The notes under the pieces were generated by a model, which was given only the letters and a program-made list of their open reading frames with translations, had not been told where the DNA came from and did not search any database. A stretch of 64,000 nt of DNA from Bufo bufo (Eukaryota > Chordata > Amphibia > Anura > Bufonidae), in the NCBI RefSeq assembly GCF_905171765.1, contig NC_053398.1, positions 45,538,323 through 45,602,322 on the forward strand. Reading direction: 5' to 3'. Of the stretch, positions 18,628 to 30,585 are shown one piece after another. The translations under genes were made by a program, and so were the position numbers. Each line of letters begins with the position of its first letter. The stretch's first letter is position 1.

Positions 18628-19384
18628 TGTAACGGAATGCCTAGCACCCCGACCGGGTACCTCCGTCGATATATGCTCCTAGTGCTTCCAGAGGACTCCA
18701 AGCACTCCACTTGACACCGTACGCACTGCAGACCCCACGAACCGCCGCAGCTTGGTTGGGGTCTCACCGTCCTCCACCCATGCTGGACCCAAGACTGGGC
18801 TTCAGCTTCCAGTGGGTGAACCTCTCCTACATCCAGAGAGCAGGAACCATGAACAAGCTCTTACAAGAGCTTATACTCAGGGGAGTATTGTGATATAGCA
18901 TTCCCCAAGAGTGTAGTTATCGCATTCCCCAAACATGAGCCAAAACTTCATGAAGGTATAAAAGCAACCACTTTATTCTAACACACAAGCATTTTATACA
19001 CATCTTCCAACAAGGCCACCACCCACAGGGTTTTGTAAAAACAGCCAATCACATGCATTTACAGTATTCAAACCTCCCCAGCAATTGTACACAAAATCCC
19101 CTTCCCTCTGTCTGTAACGCAATAAACAAAATACAATGAGCTTTGTCTGAGACGCAATTAACTAACACAATGAGCATTGTCTGAGACGCAATCCACAAAA
19201 TACAATTACCAAACGTAATGGACTAACTTGAACCCTGGTCTAATTCGTGGGGTTGAGAGTTCAAGTTAGTCCAAGTCCTTTGTGAACAAATGAGGCCTGG
19301 CTGATGAGAGGGCCCATAATCCTGGGGCAAGAGGCTAGTAGCCAGGCCCCTCCAAAACCCAGTGGCGAGGTTGGTTTCGCCACA
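18628..19384 (-). repeat. 3' LTR of the small LTR element
   Basis: TG..CA ends. It keeps AATAAA on the minus strand (complement of 18972-18977). Its first ~160 nt (minus strand) are read through by the gag-like frame. Confidence 0.93.
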
Positions 19385-20761
19385 CATCTCCCCCTCCCAG
19401 GGAAGACTAACCAGATACCTGACCTCACGGTCAGTACCTGAGTTAGTCTGGCAGTCCAACCACAACCCAATACTGGACCTTTTGAATTTTGGGGCCTGGC
19501 TCTGTTCTGTATGTCCCCAGCTGTTGAGTGGGCATCTGCGACTCCTTGCTTCCTTGTGGTTCTCTACTTTGGAGCTGTAGGTACTTGGTGGGCAGAGGCC
19601 GACTGCGCTCTGGACAGATGCCAGCTCTTCTGCTGGGGTAGCCAGTGGGGAGTCAGCCTCTGGACACGAGGATAGGGGAGGGCAGAGGCCGACTGCGCTC
19701 TGCACAGATGCCATCTCTTCCGCTGGGATAGCCTGTGGGAAGTCCGGCTCTGGAGAAGAGGATAGGGGAGGGCAGAGGCCGACTGCGCTCTGCCCAGATG
19801 CCAGCTCTGCCGCTGGGGTAGCCTGTGGGGAGTCTGGCTCTGGAGAAGAGGATAGGGGAGGGCAGAGGCCGACTGCACTCTGCCCAGATGCCAGCTCTTC
19901 CGCTGGGATGGGGTCAGGGAATCCTGCCCCCAGGACCTTGTTGCGGATCAGCTGTGGAGAGGAGGGATCGTTTACCTCCTCCTCCTGGCATTCCTGCAGG
20001 GTTGGTGGGGGATCCGTACCGGCCGTCCAGCATCCCGGTAGGCCTGGTGCAGAGACTGCGGTCCCATCTGCACCTGCCGACTGGGGTTCCTCCCAGTACC
20101 AGTCTATGAAGTCCCCTACCTCCACAGTTGGTGAGGAAGTAGGGGATACCTCAGCTGTGACTTGCCAGGGGTAGGGCTGCAGGTCTGGGCCTGGTATCCA
20201 ACTGTCTTGTATCTTGCGCTGGGCTTGAATGGAGCGAAACAACTGTTGATAATCTTGCTCCAGTTCCCACTCCCTTTGGACCAGAAAGGTCAGATCTGCC
20301 CTCACCCCACTAGTTGTAGGCCAATTGTGCAAGTCCCACCTGTAGTCAGTAATGTCCCAAAATCTAGACTCTTCTGTGCTCCCAAAGTCAATGTCTTCAA
20401 AAGACTCCCACAATAAACCAGGGCAATTATATTCCTCACCTTCGGGCTTGGCGTACTCCTCCATCCATGGAGACTGTCGTACTGTGTCCCACCATAGTGC
20501 TTGGTAAGCATCATCCAGCCAGGTTTCCTGCCATACCAGTGTCTCAAGCTCTGACACCCACTCCATCAATGGTTGCTCTCCCAGTAGAGGTAGTCGCAGC
20601 GCCAATCGCATTCGCAATCTCTGCTCCTCACTGGGAAGACTCTCACCCCTCCGACGCTGCACGTCCTCCAGGGCCTAGTGCCATACGTCTTTCCGCTCGG
20701 CATCCCTGTAATCCGGGTGATTTTCCTCATGGAATGCTGTGCAGGAACCAACGGCATCCAT
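19223..20761 (-). CDS. gag-like frame of LTR element, interrupted by one stop
   Basis: The only long frame of the element. An ATG at 20761-20759 opens 28 codons that end at TAG (20677-20675). The same frame then stays open for more than 480 codons to a stop at 19225-19223, inside the 3' LTR. The N-terminal part is Trp- and Glu-rich (MEWVSELETLVWQETWLDDA, YQALWWDTVRQSPW). Residues about 250-360 (numbered from the GTG at 20662) are four 30-residue repeats of the type ASGQSAVGLCPPLSSSPEPD. The last ~53 residues are LTR-encoded. There is no zinc knuckle, protease or polymerase motif. It is called gag-like from position alone; I do not recognise the family. The TAG makes this copy defective unless suppressed. 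Confidence 0.6.
19591..19915 (-). repeat. 90-bp coding minisatellite inside the gag-like frame
   Basis: GGCAGAGGCCGACTGCGCTC (or a near match) starts at 19591, 19681, 19771 and 19861, exactly 90 bp apart. The repeat is a whole number of codons and keeps the frame. Confidence 0.92.
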
Positions 20762-20878
20762 ATTGCTGTAGCCAGGGGCGCTGTACAGATACTAGCGTTG
20801 CCCTCAATATACTCCACGAACGGTGTCTCCCTGCTGCTTCTCCTCACACTAGGACGCCATCCCACTGCTTGTCACCAA

Positions 20879-21635
20879 TGTAACGGAATGCCTAGCACCC
20901 CGACCGGGTACCTCCGTCGATATATGCTCCTAGTGCTTCCAGAGGACTCCAAGCACTCCACTTGACACCATACGCACTGCAGACCCCACGAACCGCCGCA
21001 GCTTGGTTGGGGTCTCACCGTCCTCCACCCACGCTGGACCCAAGACTGGGCTTCAGTTTCCAGTGGGTGAACCTCTCCTACATCCAGAGAGCAGGAACCA
21101 TGAACAAGCTCTTACAAGAGCTTATACTCAGGGGAGTATTGTGATATAGCAATCCCCAAGAGTGTAGTTATAGCATTCCCCAAACATGAGCCAAAACTTC
21201 ATGAAGGTATAAAAGCAACCACATTATTCTAACACACAAGCATTTTATACACATCTTCCAACAAGGCCACCACCCACAGGGTTTTGTAAAAACAGCCAAT
21301 CACATGCATTTACAGTATTCAAACCTCCCCAGCAATTGTACACAAAATCCCCTTCCCTCTGTCTGTAACGCAATAAACAAAATACAATGAGCATTGTCTG
21401 AGACGCAATTAACTAACACAATGAGCATTGTCTGAGACGCAATCCACAAAATACAATTACCAAACGTAATGGACTAACTTGAACCCTGGTCTAATTCGTG
21501 GGGGTGAGAGTTCAAGTTAGTCCAAGTCCTTTGTGAACAAATGAGGCCTGGCTGATGAGAGGGCCCATAATCCTGGGGCAAGAGGCTAGTAGCCAGGCCC
21601 CTCCAAAACCCAATGGCGAGGTTGGTTTCGCCACA
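20879..21635 (-). repeat. 5' LTR of the small LTR element
   Basis: 757 bp, like its partner. The minus-strand polyadenylation hexamer is AATAAT here, where the 3' LTR has AATAAA. Confidence 0.93.
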
Positions 21636-21640
21636 GTCTA

Positions 21641-22330
21641 TAAGGCATTTCTATAGAGCCCTCAGTAGTAGTAATGCCCTCCACTACTGCCCACAGCATT
21701 TATAATGTTCCCTGCAGTGCCCCCTGTAATTATAATACCTTCTGCCGTACCCCCCGGAGTTATAATCATCTCTGTAGTGCCCCCATAAATTATAATGCCC
21801 ATCCTCTCCCTCCAGTCTTCTATACCATGCAGTCCCATGTAAATAACACCAGTCGTCTCCCACCAGTCTTCTATATGATACAGTCCCATGTAAATAACCT
21901 ATCTTTCTTAGTCTTCTATACCATGCAGTCCCATGTAAATAACTTCACGCCTCTCCCTTCAGTCTTCTATACCATGCAGTCCCATGTAAATAACACCAAT
22001 CCTCTCCCTACAGTCCCATGTAAAAAACTTCTCTTTCTTACGGTTCTCTGTAACATACAGTGCCATGTAAATAACTTAAATCCCCTCCTTCACCCCCCTC
22101 CAACACATAGTCCCATATAAATAACATCACTCCTTACCCTCCAGTCTTCTAAAATATCCAGTCCTATGTAAATAACACCAGTCATCTCCTTCCAATCTTC
22201 TATAACATACAGTCCCATGTAAAAACATATATTTCTTATAGTCTTCCATAACATACAGTCCTATGTAACTGACACCCCCTCCCCTCCCTTCATCCCCTCT
22301 AACATACAGTCCCAGTTAAATAACATATTT
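21641..22330. repeat. imperfect minisatellite
   Basis: CAGTCCCATGTAAATAAC recurs at irregular 35-65 bp spacing, joined by CTCTCCC and TCTTCTATA(A/C)CATG phrases. The long open frames over it have no protein character. Confidence 0.8.
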
Positions 22331-23290
22331 TCCTCCCACTAAGCAGGGAGGAGGTATAATGGGGTGAACCACATCTCCCAGCATTTCTCTGACACTCACA
22401 TTCATTCCATGGCACCACAGGTCTCCACTGCTGAGCACTGCCTCTATCTGCACTGGTCACATGACGGTGACCTCATCACAGGTCCTACCTCCACTTCCAC
22501 TGCTGAAAAGATCACATGACTATGATGTCACCGAAGGTCTTTCAGTAAGTGCTAATCAGGCCCCCCCCATCCCCCAAAAACTCCGCCCCCTCCCGCCCTC
22601 CACACCAAGGTGCCCAGGTTACCCTGTTGGCAGTGGTAGGGAATGAAAAATATGATAAGATAAAAAAATAAACGCCTCTGCTGGCACTGGGATGGGCCCC
22701 CTCCCTTGCTGGGCCCCTGTGCAGCTGAACCAGCAGCACAGGTGGTATGTCCGCCCCTGGGTGGCCCAATGCTACGCTGGGTATCCAGGACACTGTTGAG
22801 ATGTCACCAAGTGCTGCTGCTCTCTGAAAGGGATAGTAAGGTACGGTGCACCCAAATTGAATTAAATCCAAAGAGTCAGGGTTTGCAGTAAACTATTGTG
22901 CTTCAAGTGCAAAACAATACAGGCGAAGCACTGAGATGGCTTCTCTAGTCTCCTTCCGGGCAGAGGAAGGTTCTATGCTAAGGAAAGGCCTGAGCTAACT
23001 GTCTATCTCTCACAGAAGGCTGGTATCCTGGCCAAAGACTGGTGGCCAAGGGTCTGTGGCTCAGTCATCCGGCTGGCTCCTGGTCATTGGGCTGGTAACC
23101 TGGGGTCTGTGGCTCAGCATGCCTATTTCAGCATCTTCTTCTTCTGGTCACTAATGCAGTCTGGCAGAGTCTCTCCTACTATGCACTGGTCCCTATCTGA
23201 AGACCAGCAGAGACTGTATATCAAGAATGGCAGTGTTGTATGGGTACTGTAGTATCATGCGAGCAGTAAATAAAAGTTTTATGTGGGACC
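22331..23290. other. intergenic, no gene recognised
   Basis: ATGTCCGCCCCTG at about 22748-22759 looks like the end of a hAT MITE whose other end I could not place. 22900-23260 has CTGGTCATTGGGCTGG-like short repeats. No splice-bounded frame is convincing. Confidence 0.4.
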
Positions 23291-23298
23291 TGCATGGT

Positions 23299-24426
23299 CA
23301 GGGCTGGCCTTAGGTGTTCAGGCGCCCTGTGCGAGCTAATCTTGTGGCACCCCCTCCCCCTCCCGGTTCACCTAAACATACACAAAGAGGAAAACATTCT
23401 TTGTAACAAACAGTCTTTTTTAATTACAGATAATTTAAGTGCAAGTGCAAACAAGTACAATCATACCCAGTGTCATCCATAGCCAGTCTCCTGCCCCCCT
23501 TAATCATACTGTGTCACCCATAACCAGTCTCCTGCCCCCCTTAATCATACCCTGTCACCTTTGCCCAGTCCCCTGCCCTTCTTAATCATACCCAGTGTCA
23601 CCCTTACCCAGTCTACTGCCCCCTCAATTAGACCCTGCCCCCCTTAAATTAAGGGTGACAGACACTGGGTATTATTAAGGGGGCAGGGTCTGATTGAGGG
23701 GGCAGGGGACTGGGTAAGGGTGACACTGGGTATGATTAAGAAGGGCAGGGGACTGGGTAAAGGTGACAGGGTATGATTAAGGGGGGCAGGGGACTGGGCA
23801 AAGGTGACAGGGTATGATTAAGGGGGCAGGTGACTGGCTATGGGTGACACTGGGTATGATTAAGGGCCTTAATCATACCCAGTGTCACCCATTGCCAGTC
23901 TCCTGCCCCCTTAATCATATCCTGTCACCTTTACCCAGTCCCCTGCCCCCCTTAATCCTACCCAGTGTCACCCTTATCCAGTCCCCTGCCCCCTTAATCA
24001 TACCCAGTGTCTGTCACCCTTATCCAGTCGTCTGTCACCCTTAATTAGACCCTGCTCCCATTTAATGAAAGATATTTGGTAAAAATAAAAAAAACAATAA
24101 GAACAGATACTCATTATTTGAAGTCTTCTGCTCCCTCCCTGTCTTCAGAGCACCAGCCGCCGCCCTCACACATTGAGCGGATCCTTCCGCGGCTCTCTGT
24201 GAAGGCGCAGCACTTGGACGCCGATCCTGTGCCCCTAAGCTCCTCCTCCACGCTCCAGAACCTGACCTGGCAGCTGCAGCGGCTCAGCTCACCAGGCTCG
24301 CCTCATACAATCTCGGGCCGGCCTGCTGTAACAGACCGACTGAGAGCTGTGTCGGCCGCCGGGCGCCCCTGTTGCCATGTCGCCCTGTGCGGCCGCACAG
24401 CTCGCACACTTCAAAGGCCGGCCCTG
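23299..24426. mobile_element. hAT MITE, 1.1 kb, 8-bp duplication TGCATGGT
   Basis: Ends CAGGGCTGGCCTTAGG and the complementary AAAGGCCGGCCCTG. TGCATGGT is at 23291-23298 and 24427-24434. The body holds a large minisatellite and a GC-rich tail. The 162-codon open frame at 24076-24564 runs past the element end and is judged spurious. Confidence 0.88.
23470..24060. repeat. minisatellite with alternating unit orientation
   Basis: The unit is approximately CCCCTTAATCATACCCAGTG plus TCACCCTTACCCAGTCTCCTG. About 23470-23640 is in one orientation, about 23641-23870 in the reverse complement, and about 23871-24060 in the first again; switches fall at TTAAATTAAGGG and AGGGCCTTAA. Confidence 0.88.
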
Positions 24427-24533
24427 TGCATGGTTGTGTTATTTGTGAACTGTATGACTAATATTTTGGGAACTGTGAGATGGTTATGTTATTTGGGAAC
24501 TGTTTGGTACTATAATTTGGGCACTGTATGGTG

Positions 24534-24987
24534 TGTGGGGTTTCACTCTGGTAGACAGAATTAGCGGACACAGTATAGAGGCAACAAGTTCTTTGGATCA
24601 AACAGTTCAGTGTTTTATTCACACTTTAGGCAAGTGACAAAACAAGCAGTCATAATCAAACAAAAAGTCCCCTTGCGGTGTTGGTGGTAATTCACACCGT
24701 GCAGCAATTCTGCCTTTAAAGAGTCCTTGCTGATAGCAGCACCAACCTGTTTTCACGCCAAAGAGGTAGCAAGCCTTCATCCAGACACAAGGCTCCCAGA
24801 TCCCAACACAGAGACATGGATTCTGAACCCAACTGCCTATTTAAGGACAGCCAGGTGATGCCAAAACTCGGACCGGCATTTAACATCCGGTCCGGTATTT
24901 GACCTCACCTGGCTGTAAATTAGCCCATCAGTACATGCTGGGAGGAAAATACCTGTTTTCCCAGACCAAACCTCTCACTGTGTCACA
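24534..24987 (-). mobile_element. solo LTR, 454 bp
   Basis: TG..CA ends (TGTGGGGTTTCACTCTGG and CACTGTGTCACA) with GGTG on both sides. On the minus strand it carries AATAAA (complement of 24614-24619). It matches 62743-63198 over its whole length. Confidence 0.85.
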
Positions 24988-26183
24988 GGTGCTATTAGTT
25001 TGGAACTGTATAGTGGTATTATGTGGTGTGCTGTGTGAAGGTACTTCGACATTGTATAAAATCATCATTTAGGCAATGTATATAATTTGGGTATACTTGC
25101 TAATATTATCTTATGTGCAGTCCATCGACCCTTCCAGGTTAAGTTTCTGGACCCAACACCCAAATTAGATCAGACTCACATTCCATTCCTCAATAGGTAT
25201 CTGATATCAACTCCATCTTCACTATAATATCAAGAAGAAAAGATTGTGCAGATATCAAATACAAGCAATTGTAAAGCATCAGCCAATAGTATTTTTATTT
25301 CTGTAGCCAACTTGATAAAAAACTGAGGGAAATTTATTAATTCATCTTTTGCCTTTTTTTTTTTTTTACTATTTTACACTTTTTCTCAACACTCAAAAGT
25401 GGTAGAGTTTAGCTGGAGGGATCGGGCCTCCAACAAACACACTTAAAGGGCATCTGTCAGCAGTTTTGTACCTATGACACTGGCTGACCTGTTACATGTG
25501 CACTTGGCAGCTGAAGACATCTGTGTTGGTCCCATGTTCATAAGTGCCCGCATTGCAGAGAAATATGATGTTTTAACATATGCAAATGAGGCTCTACACC
25601 AATTTTTTTTGTTTAAGACTGGAATATGAAGCACCAGTAAGTTCCCTCTTTGCATTTTTACGTGTCCTTTAGAAACATAAGGACACAGAATATCATCACT
25701 GGCAAAAACAACTACAAACAATACTATCTACCTTTGTGGCGTCAAGAAAAACATTTTTTTCCCCCAAAGAGGTAAAATTGGCTTGCATCAAGGATAAATA
25801 ATTGAAAAATTGCTGGAATTTATTAGAAAAATCAAATTGATGGCCGCATGATGCTTCCAGAGATGTCCGCACACTGCAGATCAATAAAACTTTTAGAATA
25901 AAATTTAAAAAAATCTGCACTTTGTACATGATTCCCTATCTACTCTTTTCCTTGCGTTCAATTCTGTTAGTTGCGCCTCCTTCTATTGTCAGCAGAGGGC
26001 GACACTACCCTGTATCAGAAACTGTAAACCCTGGCATTTATTTTTATTGGGTCAAATATCACTTTTCCAGCTCTGCTGATAAGAACAAGTGGCAGATTGT
26101 CTGAGGCTGCAGATTTTCACTGTCTAAAAATTAACTTGAACTGCTGACTTCCGTGAATTATTAGACACTTCCCCCTTTCTGCT
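24988..26183. other. intergenic, one MITE fragment
   Basis: 25447-25600 (after TTAA at 25443-25446) begins AGGGCATCTGTCAGCAGTTT and continues with the GGCTGACCTGTTACATGTGC phrase of the 16960 and 45121 copies; its right end is missing. The rest is AT-rich and unremarkable. Confidence 0.5.
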
Positions 26184-26574
26184 GTGCACACTCAGCTGGG
26201 TTCACTTTCTATACTGCACCCTGGAAAGACCACCTCCTTTCTAGATCTTCTCCACAGCTCTCTGCTTTCTAATTCCCGTAAAAGATCAAGATTTCCATCT
26301 GCAGAATTTTTTTCTACATCTCTCTCCCCTGGCCTCCAGTCCATGAGTGGTGTCCCCTGTGTGTCACACCTCCTCCTCCCTCTCCCTCCTGTAGGGGCAG
26401 GGTTCCTTTACTCACACTCATCTCTCTCTCTTCCCCCCACCTCTGCATCTCTCCTCCTCCTCTTCCCTCCTTCTGTCTCCCTTCCACACATCTCTGGCCT
26501 CCTCTACATCAGGGAGTGGATTCCAGCTACATCTCAGTGACAAGGACCTCTCCCCGAGCAGTGTCACTCAGCAG
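26184..26574 (+). other. candidate untranslated first exon (pyrimidine-rich)
   Basis: A repeat-free stretch rich in CTCC/TCTC ends in a strong donor, CTCAGCAG/gtaaga at 26574/26575. It could be a 5' exon of slc25a22, whose exon with the start codon has its own acceptor and therefore needs an upstream exon. No TATA box is evident. Assignment is inference only; the distance to the coding exon would be 33 kb. Confidence 0.3.
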
Positions 26575-28333
26575 GTAAGATGTCACAGGAAGCTACGGTC
26601 AGGGGGCTGGTTAGAGGGTGTCAGTAAAGCTGATCATCTGCAAACCCTTTTGCTGCAGCATTGTTATTTATTTATGAGCCTTATTTAAATCCCTTAAACC
26701 CTGGTCATGGTCATCTGCTGAGCAATGTGTGCCTGAATGTTTGCCGGCGTGTTCCAGCAGCCTTTCATCTATGCCTGTTCAATTTGCGTTGCCTTAACCC
26801 TTAATGCTCCAGGAGAGGTACTCCTAATCCTGAACCCATGCAGGAACCTACGGAGTACTGTAAGTTTAATCTCGTTGCAGTTTAAGGGTCATTCCATGGT
26901 TCACGTGTGCATTCACCTTACCACTGTATACTCCTATGATAGTCGCTAGCCATCGCCTGTCAGTCTTTCATTCATTGTATTTAACGCTCGGTTTTATAGC
27001 CTGTTGACGTGATGAACCCCAGCCGCCTGTTAAATACCTTCCACTAATTTCAAACCATAAGGATTAATTATGCAAACCTTACATTAGATGAATGGAGGGG
27101 ATCCTTCCAATAGAGCACTGCAATATATTCGAAGAGAACTTTTACTTTAAGAGAACATTGAGTTCAAAATGGCAACCTTGAGTACATTCTAGGGTACCGG
27201 TACAATGTATCCAGTACAATGTATAGTCATAGAGCACACAACACCTCTAGATTAATCAACACATACAAAATTCTGGGCCTAAATTGTGTTTTTGAAGCTC
27301 GATTTCAATGACCGACATAGGTGTCCTTGGTGGTTCTTTGATTTGCCAAGGTGCCTTTCTATTTGCAACTATTCTGCGTTGGCCATGCTTCTCCTGTACG
27401 GGTAGAGGATGCAAAAAGCATATTCTTGTTTGCATAGCCATGACATTTCTGAGTATATTTCATCTATAGGACATTAGGAAAACCCAAGCGGGAGCCAGAA
27501 GAATGGAAGTAATTGTGTTCTCCATAATACAGTGATAATTGATGTAAAGCCGAACGTAGCATAAGCATTTGAAAAGGGGGCATAGAAAATGAGATTCAGA
27601 ACCAGAATGATGATAATGACATTGGATGGAGCGGATTCGTAATGTAATATTTCATATGTAATGCATAATTCATTACCCGTAGTCAACTTTCTGAGCACCC
27701 ACCTACTAAGCAAAGCGTTACACCGAGAGCTCCTGTGGATCCATTGCTCATACATGGGAGGTGTCTAGGCATAGGCAGAGTCTGACGGCACGCTGAAAGT
27801 AAAAAATGTAGTTCTGCAGTGGCTTAATTTCATCAACTTTTTTAAAGAAAAAAAAGCTACGTTTTAGAAAAAGGCTACCAGCGTCATAGATAGGACAAGA
27901 TCTAGGAACGGCACAATTGGAATTACTTTTTAAAGGAGATGTTGGATAAATATGAGGTATTGGATAAATATGAGATTGGTGGGACTTCTACCAATGGGAT
28001 TCCCACTGATCATGAGAACGGACATCCCATACCCCTTGGAGTTCTCCAAAATGCACAGAGCAGCAGGTCAGGCATGCGGAATGTCGCTCCATTCATCTCT
28101 ACAGGAGTTGCAGAGCCAGCAGAGTACCGCTATTTACGGAGGTCCCATAGAGGTGAATGGAGCGGCTGTGCTCGTGTATGACCTGCTGCTTCATTCATTT
28201 TAGGGGTTTCCATGGGGTACTGGGTACACTGTCTCATGATCAGTGGGGGTCCCAGCAGTAGGACTTCCACTGATCTAATTGTTATCCCCTATCCTGTGGA
28301 TAGAGTATAACTTTTAACAACTGGAATACTTCT
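26575..28333. other. intergenic, largely unassigned
   Basis: 26600-27900 shows no recognised repeat or gene. 27925-28300 (CCACTGATCATGAGAACGG, TATCCCCTATCCTGTGGATA) is debris of a TTAA-type MITE family also seen at 36130-36348 and 61265-61600. Confidence 0.45.
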
Positions 28334-28337
28334 TTAA

Positions 28338-28744
28338 AGGGGTTAAAAAATGAAAATCAGAGATCATATAGTACATGACAAACTCTTTCTAACAAAGCTA
28401 GAACCAGCCCTGCACCTCACATGGATCCAGAGATCTCCCCATTCATTGCTCTGCTAGATTTATATCAGTCTGGCAGCTGAAGGGGAGTGTCTTCTCTGCT
28501 GCAGCTCAGGGGGCGTGTCTCAGCTCCCCCTATCACAGCTCAGGAGGCAGTTGAAGAATGAAACTGAGCATGTGCGGCCATATCGGTGAGCAGGACAAAG
28601 AAATAATAAGAAAAAAACAGCAGGTGGCGCTATACAGATACATTTTATTGAATAACTAAATTTTTAATTACAAGCAATTCCAAAAGATTTCAGATCCAGG
28701 TGCTGGTTTGAAAACTGTTGAATAATTTTCATGGGACAACCCCT
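28338..28744. mobile_element. TTAA-type MITE
   Basis: TTAA at 28334-28337 and 28745-28748; right end CATGGGACAACCCCT. It shares its body (CAGGTGGCGCTATA, AGCAGGACA, CACATGGATCC) with the copy at 50324-51186, which has a minisatellite where this one has none. Confidence 0.8.
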
Positions 28745-28989
28745 TTAAGTCTTGTCTGCCTATGTGCAACATCTGGTCACTAAGGTGAAATGCATCCGAG
28801 CACACATGTCATGTAGTGGTTGCTTTCTGTAGTGACCTCTATGTTTTGTAGAATAATAAAGCCTGCCATGTTGAAACAATGGATGATGTTATATAAAAAG
28901 GGCCTGTGTAGCTGAACATTTTTGTAGAGATTTTATGGTTGGCGCCCTGGTGGAGGTGGTGCTCAGCAGGAGGCAATCTCCAAGAAGTA

Positions 28990-29320
28990 AAATTAGTGGA
29001 ATCACGGCACTCAAGAATCGTAGTGCAAATAAATTTGTCTTTATTCAGAGAACTCCAAATATGACCGTTAGGGGGCAGACACTAGTATTTCGGTCCATCC
29101 TGGTCCTCGTTCACAGCCAATTAGAAAGAGCAGGTATAGAATAGCTCCACCACACATCAGCTATTCTATACCTGCTCCTTCTAATCAGCTGTGAACAGGG
29201 ATCGGGACGGCCCAAAACACTAGGGTCTGCCCCCTATTGGTTATTCTTGGAGCTCTCTGAATAAAGGCAAATTTATTTGCTTCACGATACTTGAGTGCCA
29301 TGGTTCCACCAATTCTAGCT
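28990..29320. repeat. inverted dimer, about 157-bp arms, 12-bp spacer
   Basis: Left arm 28990-29146 and right arm 29159-29320 are diverged inverted copies meeting at GAGCAGGTATAGAATAGCT. Each arm has the order CACTCAAG - TTTATTCAGAG - GGGGGCAGA - tt(t/c)gg.cc, the layout of the palindromes at 30729 and 51909. The ribozyme-like stem is decayed here. Confidence 0.8.
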
Positions 29321-30227
29321 TAACATTTTTCAACATGTACCATAGTACCAAGTGGAGTGCAGAAGCCTGCACATATTCATGCTTAATGATGAATTGCAGA
29401 TTGCTTGGAAAATGTACAGATGGCGCCTTCCTATTCCACCTGGGAGGGAGAAATGTGATATACAGTATGTAGATTTTGTTAACCGTTAAGTACCATCTGT
29501 GCAAAAAATGGCCTACCAGAGATGAAACCATGCATAATTAATGTATTGTAGCTGATGAGATAAATCATGTAATATCTCTAAGCCCCTGTTCACACGACAA
29601 GATTTGATGAGGATTTAAGACCAGCGTCTTCGCCTCGATCCTCATGAAATCCGCTATCACATCCAATGCAGGTGAAAAGTGCCCATTCACATATATTATA
29701 GGGAAAAAAACTGTCGCAGAAAAAAATTGTCCTTGAGCTCATTCTTCTGATAGCCCCTTGAGTGACGTCCACCTCAGAAGTCCAAGTGTCATCTTCAGTT
29801 TTTTTTTACGCAGATCCACGTGTAAATGCACATTGGATTTGTCATAGACAAATGTTGAACATGAACATACCCTAAGGTTGCCCATACGAAAGTGAGACAG
29901 AAGCCAGCTGATAGCCTAAGCATGCATGTTATCAAATAGGAAGCCATTGATAAGTGGAGAAACATGGACAAGATAAACTCTAAACCCGTCCATCTAATGG
30001 ATGATATCTAGGCACTTCCCATACCTGCTAGATTGTCCCCTCAAAAGTGTCCAGATCCAGTAAAAAGAGCAGTAATAACTAATAAATATCTAAAGTGTAT
30101 GGTCAGCTATCTCACCAATCAGGAAAAACAGGCCCAGGCTCCATTAATGTCTGAGAGTTATGGAAAAGATATGTAGAATGGAAGGTTGAAGGACTCCTGT
30201 TCTGCTAATAGGTGGGGTCCTCCACCC
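29321..30227. other. intergenic, MITE debris
   Basis: 29580-29875 begins TAAGCCCCTGTTCACACGAC, MITE-like, and ends near GAACATACCCTAAGG without an exact inverted match. Otherwise nothing is recognised. Confidence 0.4.
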
Positions 30228-30585
30228 TGCAGGGGCTGATTGGCCATAAAACCTACAGGGAAATTTCCAGGTGGGCCGATGCTCATGGGGCCGCCCGAAG
30301 CTTCCTTATGGCCACCGGCTGGGTACATAATGATCTGATGCCCTCGGCGTTAGTTAATGCTAGGAGTGTCAGGTACTTCCACAGTTGGCGTCCTGAATTC
30401 AACTGTATCACTGTCCTCAGGACAGGTGAATACAACTATGCGGACGGCGGTATTTTATGTTGCACTGTGGTATTTGGATCTGCTGGGGTGGTATTTTGTG
30501 CTGCCCCGCCTTCTGTCAATCTGGATCTGCCTATGAAATGGGGCCACTTTTAGGTTTCTTTCCAGGGTCACTTTAAGTTCCCAGT
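30228..30585. mobile_element. hAT MITE fragment, CAGGGGC type
   Basis: CAGGGGCTGATTGGCCATAA at the left and CAGTCCACCCCTG at the right resemble the intact element at 58385-58672, and AGGGAAATTTCCAGGTGGGC is shared. No matching 8-bp duplication was found. Confidence 0.6.

Larger units (their letters stand above)
18628..21635 (-). mobile_element. complete small LTR retrotransposon, minus strand
   Basis: Two 757-bp direct repeats bracket a 1494-bp interior, and GTCTA is duplicated at 18623-18627 and 21636-21640. Read on the minus strand, LTRs run TGTGGCG..GTTACA. The polypurine tract GGGAGGGGGAGATG sits directly before the 3' LTR, and a primer-site-like TTGGTGACAAGCAGTGGGAT follows the 5' LTR. 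Orientation is also set by the single long frame. By eye at least nine substitutions separate the LTRs (about 99 percent identical), so it is fairly young. Protease, reverse transcriptase, RNase H and integrase are absent: the element is non-autonomous. Confidence 0.95.

Noticed and set aside
18971..19383. Plus-strand reading of the LTR element (TATAAAAG occurs on the plus strand of each LTR)
   Set aside because: Polypurine tract, primer-site-like sequence and the only long frame all require the minus strand; the plus-strand TATA word is taken as coincidence.
24076..24564. 162-codon + strand frame
   Set aside because: It starts in a minisatellite, runs through the hAT end and its target duplication into a solo LTR, so it is not a gene.
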